A DNA stretch of 16,163 nt from Nitrososphaerales archaeon (lineage in GTDB: Archaea; Thermoproteota; Nitrososphaeria; Conexivisphaerales; UBA164): assembly GCA_023256405.1 (NCBI GenBank), contig JAGDXK010000017.1:15171-31333 (forward strand). The letters run 5' to 3'. Position numbers and translations under genes: made by a program. The number at the start of each line of letters is the position of its first letter. Within the stretch, counting starts at the first letter, position 1. Shown in pieces: positions 12,517 through 16,163 of this stretch. The notes under the pieces were generated by a model. That model saw only the letters and a program-made list of their open reading frames with translations. It had not been told where the DNA came from and did not search any database.

Positions 12517-14175
12517 ATGTCTAATGCCTCGGATCCTAACCTCTCATCTGCTGAAGTTCTAGCTCCTCGCGTTGAAGAGGAAGAGTATGCGGTTGAGGTC
12601 AAGGATCTTTCGTTCGCTTACCTGGGGACTGAGGAGCCTGCAATCGTGGTTGACCATTTTGCAGTAAAGCCAGGGGAATCCGTTCTCATTGTAGGAAAGT
12701 CGGGTGAGGGCAAATCCACGTTTGTGAACAGTATAAATGGCGTCATACCACATATATTCAAAGGGAAGTACTCTGGAACCGTCAAGGTCTTTGGAACTGT
12801 GGTATCCGAGACACCGATCTCTAAGCTATGCACTAAGGTTGGAACCCTTCTGCAGGACCCAGAAAGCCAGATTCTGAACTATACAGTTGAGGAGGAGGTC
12901 GCTTTTGGGCCTGAGAACCTGGCCATGCCACCTGATGAGATCAGGAGAAGGATCGAAGAGGCGATCAGGCAGACCGGAATCGAGTACATTAGAGACAGGG
13001 AAACGTACGTGCTCTCTGGAGGTGAGCTGCAGAGGGTTGCGCTAGCCGCGGTCCTTGCCATGGAGACCCCGCTTCTGATACTTGACGAGCCTACTTCAAA
13101 CATAGATCCAGCTACCACTAACAGCATATTTGATATCCTCAGATCTCTGAAGAGAAGAAAAACCCTCATAATAGTTGAGCACAAGGTTGAGAGGGTTCTT
13201 CCATTCGTTGATAGAATTGTCCTGATAAGGAAGGGCAGGATCAAGTTTGACATACCCAAGGAGAAGCTCCAAGATTACATAGATGACCTGAAAGAGGCTG
13301 GGGTAGAGGTTCCTCCGCAGTTTCAGTACGCAAAGATGCTGGGCCTTCCGACGGCAGACATAGAAGTAATAAGGAAAAAGCTGAAGGAAATGAACTACAG
13401 ATTTGAAAGGCCGGAGAGGTTCAAGCCCAGCAGGATTATCATGGAATCCAGATCTAAGGTGTGGGTCGAGGACAAAATCAGAGGAAGGCTTGATATTCTT
13501 GACGTTGAAGTGAACCTCGGAGAGGGAGAGATTCTTGCAATCATGGGGCAGAACGGAGCTGGAAAGTCCACGTATTTAAAGAGCATAGTTGGGTTCCTCG
13601 ATAAGACTTTACTCAAAACCGATGTAAAGCTTGTGGTTGACGGGGTGGACCTAAGCAGAGCGACCATACAGGAAAGGGGCAGATACATAACCTTCGTTCC
13701 TCAGACGTTTGAGCTCACTATAATAACGACATCTGTTCAGAACGAAGTTGCTTACTCCCTCAGGAAACACGGGGTAAAGAACTGGAAGCAGAGGCTTGAG
13801 GAGCTCCTTGAGATGTTCTCGCTCAAGGAGTTCAGAGAAAAGGATCCGCTCACGCTCAGCATGGGGCAGATGAGGAGGGTTGCAATGGCATCAGCGCTGG
13901 GCTCGGGCGCTAAGGTTATAATGCTGGACGAGCCAACGTCGGGACAGGACTTCTACCACAAGGAGGTTCTTGGAAACGAGCTTAGAAAGCTTCAGAAGCT
14001 TGGTTATTCGTTTGTAATAGTAACTCATGATTCAAGGTTCGTGTACTATTATGCAGACAGGGTTGTGGTATTTAACAGAGGACGGAAGGTGCTTGACGGC
14101 CCGCCGGAAGACGTCTTCAGGTACTCAGAGGAGTATGGCATTCCACCGCCAACTGACTACGTTCTGAGTGAGTGA
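12517..14175 (+). CDS. ECF transporter fused double ATPase subunit
   Basis: This 552-residue protein contains two complete ABC ATPase domains. Domain 1 (about 25-245) has Walker A GKSGEGKST at 60-68, signature LSGGELQRV from 166, and Walker B LLILDEPTSNID with D190-E191. Domain 2 (about 310-540) has Walker A GQNGAGKST at 344-352, signature LSMGQMRRV from 447, and Walker B IMLDEPTSGQD with D471-E472. The second signature has Met in place of the first Gly; both catalytic Glu residues are kept. Fused pairs of this kind (like YkoD) replace the separate EcfA/EcfA' subunits and power the T component. It has an acidic N-terminal extension of about 22 residues. The ATG follows a T-rich gap and lacks a Shine-Dalgarno. 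Its stop overlaps a possible GTG start of the T component gene. Confidence 0.95.
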   Translation: MSNASDPNLSSAEVLAPRVEEEEYAVEVKDLSFAYLGTEEPAIVVDHFAVKPGESVLIVGKSGEGKSTFVNSINGVIPHIFKGKYSGTVKVFGTVVSETPISKLCTKVGTLLQDPESQILNYTVEEEVAFGPENLAMPPDEIRRRIEEAIRQTGIEYIRDRETYVLSGGELQRVALAAVLAMETPLLILDEPTSNIDPATTNSIFDILRSLKRRKTLIIVEHKVERVLPFVDRIVLIRKGRIKFDIPKEKLQDYIDDLKEAGVEVPPQFQYAKMLGLPTADIEVIRKKLKEMNYRFERPERFKPSRIIMESRSKVWVEDKIRGRLDILDVEVNLGEGEILAIMGQNGAGKSTYLKSIVGFLDKTLLKTDVKLVVDGVDLSRATIQERGRYITFVPQTFELTIITTSVQNEVAYSLRKHGVKNWKQRLEELLEMFSLKEFREKDPLTLSMGQMRRVAMASALGSGAKVIMLDEPTSGQDFYHKEVLGNELRKLQKLGYSFVIVTHDSRFVYYYADRVVVFNRGRKVLDGPPEDVFRYSEEYGIPPPTDYVLSE

Positions 14176-14177
14176 AG

Positions 14178-15146
14178 ATGTCGCTGGAATCTGTAATTAT
14201 TGACAACGTGATAAGCTGGCTGCTACTGCTCTGGGGCATAACGCTGCCCATCTATCTTCTTCTCTGGGCTATAGGGTTGACGGGATTCAGGCAGGTCACA
14301 AGGTTTGAGCGCTATGATACGTTTTACTACAAGATGAACCCAGTTACAAAAATAGTCCTCGGCCTGGTAGTTACGGTTATCGCTGCGGCCACTATATGGT
14401 GGATAGGTGCGATACTTACAGCCGTTCTGCTTCTATCTTATCTTACCCTTAAGGATGGAAGGAGAAAGTTCATGCTGGGGCTCTACATAACCATCATGAC
14501 TGTTGTGGGTGTAACATGGACATATGCACCATACACGCCCATAACTTACCTCGAGACAGCAGGCTTTCATCAATTTACGGTTATCTGGGTCTGGCCGTCC
14601 TACTTCTCCGTAATGGGCTATTTACCCGACCTGACTCTTCAGGCAGTAATCTACGGAATACAGATATCGATGAGGTTCACCGCAACTATACTTGCGGCCC
14701 TTATACTTATAATGACAACAACCCCCTCTGGCATACTGCGAGCTCTGAGAAAGGTCGGAATACCAGAGGAGATCATCTTCGCGCTGGTAGTTGCTATGAG
14801 AACTGTGCCGAGAATTTTTGACGCTATGGAAGTGACGGTGAACTCGCAGTTCCTGAGAGGCCTTGGAAGCAGATCTAACAAGGCTTTTAGACCGTTCTAT
14901 CTTATATATGCAGCTATAATAGCAACTGTTCCTATATTCGTTTATCTTCTGAAGGGAGCAAAGAACACGGCGATATCCGCAGACACAAGGGCCTTCAGGG
15001 CATACAAGTACAGGACATATCTTTACCCGATGACCTTCAGCACCATAGACTACGTTACCTTCGGAATAATGGCCCTTGGCCTTGTGCTCATGGTAGTGGC
15101 GATACTGCTCGGCTTCGGAAGGCCAATTCCGTACACGGGCTTCTAA
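14178..15146 (+). CDS. ECF transporter T component (energy-coupling transmembrane subunit)
   Basis: This integral membrane protein of about 322 residues has an EcfT/CbiQ-like layout. Hydrophobic helices near the N-terminus are followed by FYYKMNPVTKIVLGLVVTV, which matches the family's usual L-hPxtKhhh segment. A central helix region and two cytoplasmic coupling helices with Arg motifs follow: QFLRGLG near residue 225 and SADTRAFRAY near 267. These normally read xRG/xRx and dock into the ATPase grooves. A last hydrophobic helix closes the protein. It couples ATP hydrolysis to tilting of the S component. Two starts are possible: GTG at 14172, overlapping the ATPase stop, and ATG at 14178. I chose the ATG, 2 nt after the stop. 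Confidence 0.9.
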   Translation: MSLESVIIDNVISWLLLLWGITLPIYLLLWAIGLTGFRQVTRFERYDTFYYKMNPVTKIVLGLVVTVIAAATIWWIGAILTAVLLLSYLTLKDGRRKFMLGLYITIMTVVGVTWTYAPYTPITYLETAGFHQFTVIWVWPSYFSVMGYLPDLTLQAVIYGIQISMRFTATILAALILIMTTTPSGILRALRKVGIPEEIIFALVVAMRTVPRIFDAMEVTVNSQFLRGLGSRSNKAFRPFYLIYAAIIATVPIFVYLLKGAKNTAISADTRAFRAYKYRTYLYPMTFSTIDYVTFGIMALGLVLMVVAILLGFGRPIPYTGF

Positions 15147-15151
15147 ACACT

Positions 15152-15373
15152 TTATTCCCTTTTTCTCAGAAATTCTATGGCCTCAGTTTCATCGTGGGCT
15201 ATCTCGTATCCACAGTAGGGACAGACAAAGGCCTTGCAGTCTGCTTCCCGGCTCTCTGCAGAATCGTAGCAGCCATCTGCGCTTAGCTCATAAACAACTG
15301 TTTCCGTGCATATTCTCTTCAGGTAGCTCAAATGCCTTCCACAGCGAGGGCACCTTGGACCCTCTTCGCTCAT
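15152..15373 (-). CDS. Small zinc-ribbon protein
   Basis: This 73-residue protein has two CxxC knuckles, CPRCGRH at 8-14 and CPYCGYE near 51-57, typical of a two-strand zinc ribbon, and a few further Cys between them (C22, C35, C46). An acidic tail ETEAIEFLRKRE follows. Such small archaeal zinc ribbons bind nucleic acid or protein partners; I cannot name the role. It ends 5 nt from the stop of the convergent T-component gene and is transcribed from a TATA-like box at 15392-15402, divergently from the LysO-type gene. The ATG at 15373 lies about 25 nt below the box, consistent with a leaderless mRNA. Confidence 0.82.
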   Translation of the reverse strand: MSEEGPRCPRCGRHLSYLKRICTETVVYELSADGCYDSAESREADCKAFVCPYCGYEIAHDETEAIEFLRKRE

Positions 15374-15391
15374 GACGGTCGTTTGCTGGCC

Positions 15392-15402
15392 TAAAATATA
15401 TC
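15392..15402 (-). promoter_or_regulatory. TATA box of the zinc-ribbon gene
   Basis: On the minus strand GGATATATTTT is centred about 25 nt before the ATG at 15373, a spacing that fits leaderless transcription. Confidence 0.55.
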
Positions 15403-15426
15403 CTCTCTTCTTAAAGTTCAGAAAAA

Positions 15427-15437
15427 AATCTAAATTA
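15427..15437 (+). promoter_or_regulatory. TATA-like box of the LysO-type gene
   Basis: AATCTAAATTA is centred about 30 nt before the ATG at 15462. Together with the box at 15392-15402 it forms a divergent promoter pair. Confidence 0.45.
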
Positions 15438-15461
15438 ACACAATCAAGCAGTTACTTCGTG

Positions 15462-16163
15462 ATGTTCACAGCCGTGCTGCTTATAGTTTATTTAGCCTCG
15501 CTTGCAGCTGGGAGGGCAGGAGTAAGGCCCTCCTGGAAGATCATCGAGCCCGTAGTGATGGCGCTTATACTGACGATCTCCTACTGGGCATCAACAGAGG
15601 TCGTGCTGGGCAGGCTTGTGGGAATACTGGCCAGCTCAGCCGCGTCTGCCCTGATCGTCACTGTCGTAACCTATGCTTTAGGCTTTATCTGGAAGGGAGG
15701 AGCCCACGGGCAAGGCAGAGGTTGGAAACCCAGCGATCTAAGGTATGCACTAGCCCTTGCTGCAGGATATCTGGCTGGCCTCATAGCTAAGATCAGGATT
15801 CCTTTTAATTTGGCTGTGCAGTATGAGCTGCTCATTCTTATCATGCTGGTGGGCATGAAGGTTGGGGGAGAGCTCAGGCCGGATCTCATAAGGTCAGCAG
15901 GAATAAAGGCCTTGAAATCAGCCGCCACGGCCTTTTTGGGTTCCGCTGCATCGTTCTTTTTAATTTACATTGCATTTATACGCTCTCCTGCAGTGGCCGC
16001 TGCTGGAGTCTTCGGCTTTGGATGGTACTCCCTTGCGGGACCTCTGGCAGCAAAATATGACGGACCCGCAGCTGGAATGTTCGTATTTCTTGTGAACTTC
16101 TTCAGGGAACAGCTCACTTTCCTGCTCGTTCCTTTCCTTGCTAAAACTTACAGAAACCCAGAG
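15462..16163 (+). CDS. LysO/DUF340 family exporter (5' part only)
   Basis: The first 234 residues of a polytopic membrane protein run off the right edge. It has about seven hydrophobic segments and the family's characteristic central region: SDLRYALALAAGYLAGLI followed by ELLILIMLVGMKVGGELRPD, then FGFGWYSLAGPLAAKYDGPAAG and FLVNFFREQLTFLLVPFLA. The last two regions are the matching landmarks of the LysO (formerly YbjE) lysine exporters; the bacterial protein has about 300 residues, so some 60-70 are missing here. It should export lysine or a related basic amino acid or analogue; the substrate in archaea is inferred. The ATG at 15462 fits a TATA-like box upstream. Confidence 0.88.
   Translation, partial: MFTAVLLIVYLASLAAGRAGVRPSWKIIEPVVMALILTISYWASTEVVLGRLVGILASSAASALIVTVVTYALGFIWKGGAHGQGRGWKPSDLRYALALAAGYLAGLIAKIRIPFNLAVQYELLILIMLVGMKVGGELRPDLIRSAGIKALKSAATAFLGSAASFFLIYIAFIRSPAVAAAGVFGFGWYSLAGPLAAKYDGPAAGMFVFLVNFFREQLTFLLVPFLAKTYRNPE

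Noticed and set aside
15671..15928. An 85-codon minus-strand open frame
   Set aside because: It is the antisense shadow of the LysO-type exporter, whose membrane segments and motifs are clear.
1..16163. CRISPR array, prophage or complete insertion sequence
   Set aside because: No regularly spaced repeats, phage structural genes, integrase or transposase genes are visible.

Overview
The window is chromosomal DNA from an archaeon. It carries archaeal/eukaryotic-type information genes: ribosomal protein S15, initiation factor aIF2-beta, the small RNA polymerase subunit P, a DUF424 protein, a DUF99 protein and a RecJ/Cdc45-like DHH protein. Many genes have an archaeal TATA-like box about 25-27 nt before the start codon, which implies leaderless transcripts. 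TTG starts are common. Mid-range GC, an MFS carrier and many membrane proteins would fit a thermo-acidophilic lineage (Thermoproteota/TACK or Thermoplasmatota). I cannot place it further from sequence alone.

Layout. Positions 1-1822 (minus): the 5' part of a PLP-dependent cysteine-synthase-like gene and an MFS carrier. Positions 1829-2687: an AT-rich intergenic stretch and a broken four-helix membrane protein gene (one frameshift plus one in-frame stop). Positions 2765-4576 (minus): rps15, then a DHH-fold protein that has lost most nuclease residues, then a tRNA-Ser(GGA) whose 5' end contains that protein's stop codon. Positions 4678-7271 (plus): aIF2-beta, DUF424, DUF99, a DegT-family aminotransferase and the 52-residue RpoP. 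Positions 7268-10357 (minus): tldD, tldE and an unrecognised 124-residue protein, tightly packed. Positions 10358-11233: a mostly non-coding stretch with a possible structured RNA, a small membrane protein, and a hairpin. Positions 11234-15146 (plus): an energy-coupling-factor (ECF) importer with an S-like membrane protein, an additional small membrane protein, a fused double ATPase and a T component, preceded by a 28-bp perfect palindrome over its promoter. Positions 15152-16163: a small zinc-ribbon protein and, divergently, the 5' part of a LysO-type exporter.

How the genes work together. The centre is a translation/transcription housekeeping block split by a divergent promoter pair between rps15 and aIF2-beta. 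The TldD/TldE pair should form one metalloprotease, and the 124-residue protein is coupled to it. The ECF genes should form one vitamin-type importer, of which the extra membrane protein is the least explained part. The points most worth a second look are that extra ECF subunit with its palindromic operator, the TldDE-coupled unknown, the catalytically decayed DHH protein, and the tRNA/CDS overlap with a TATA box inside the coding region.
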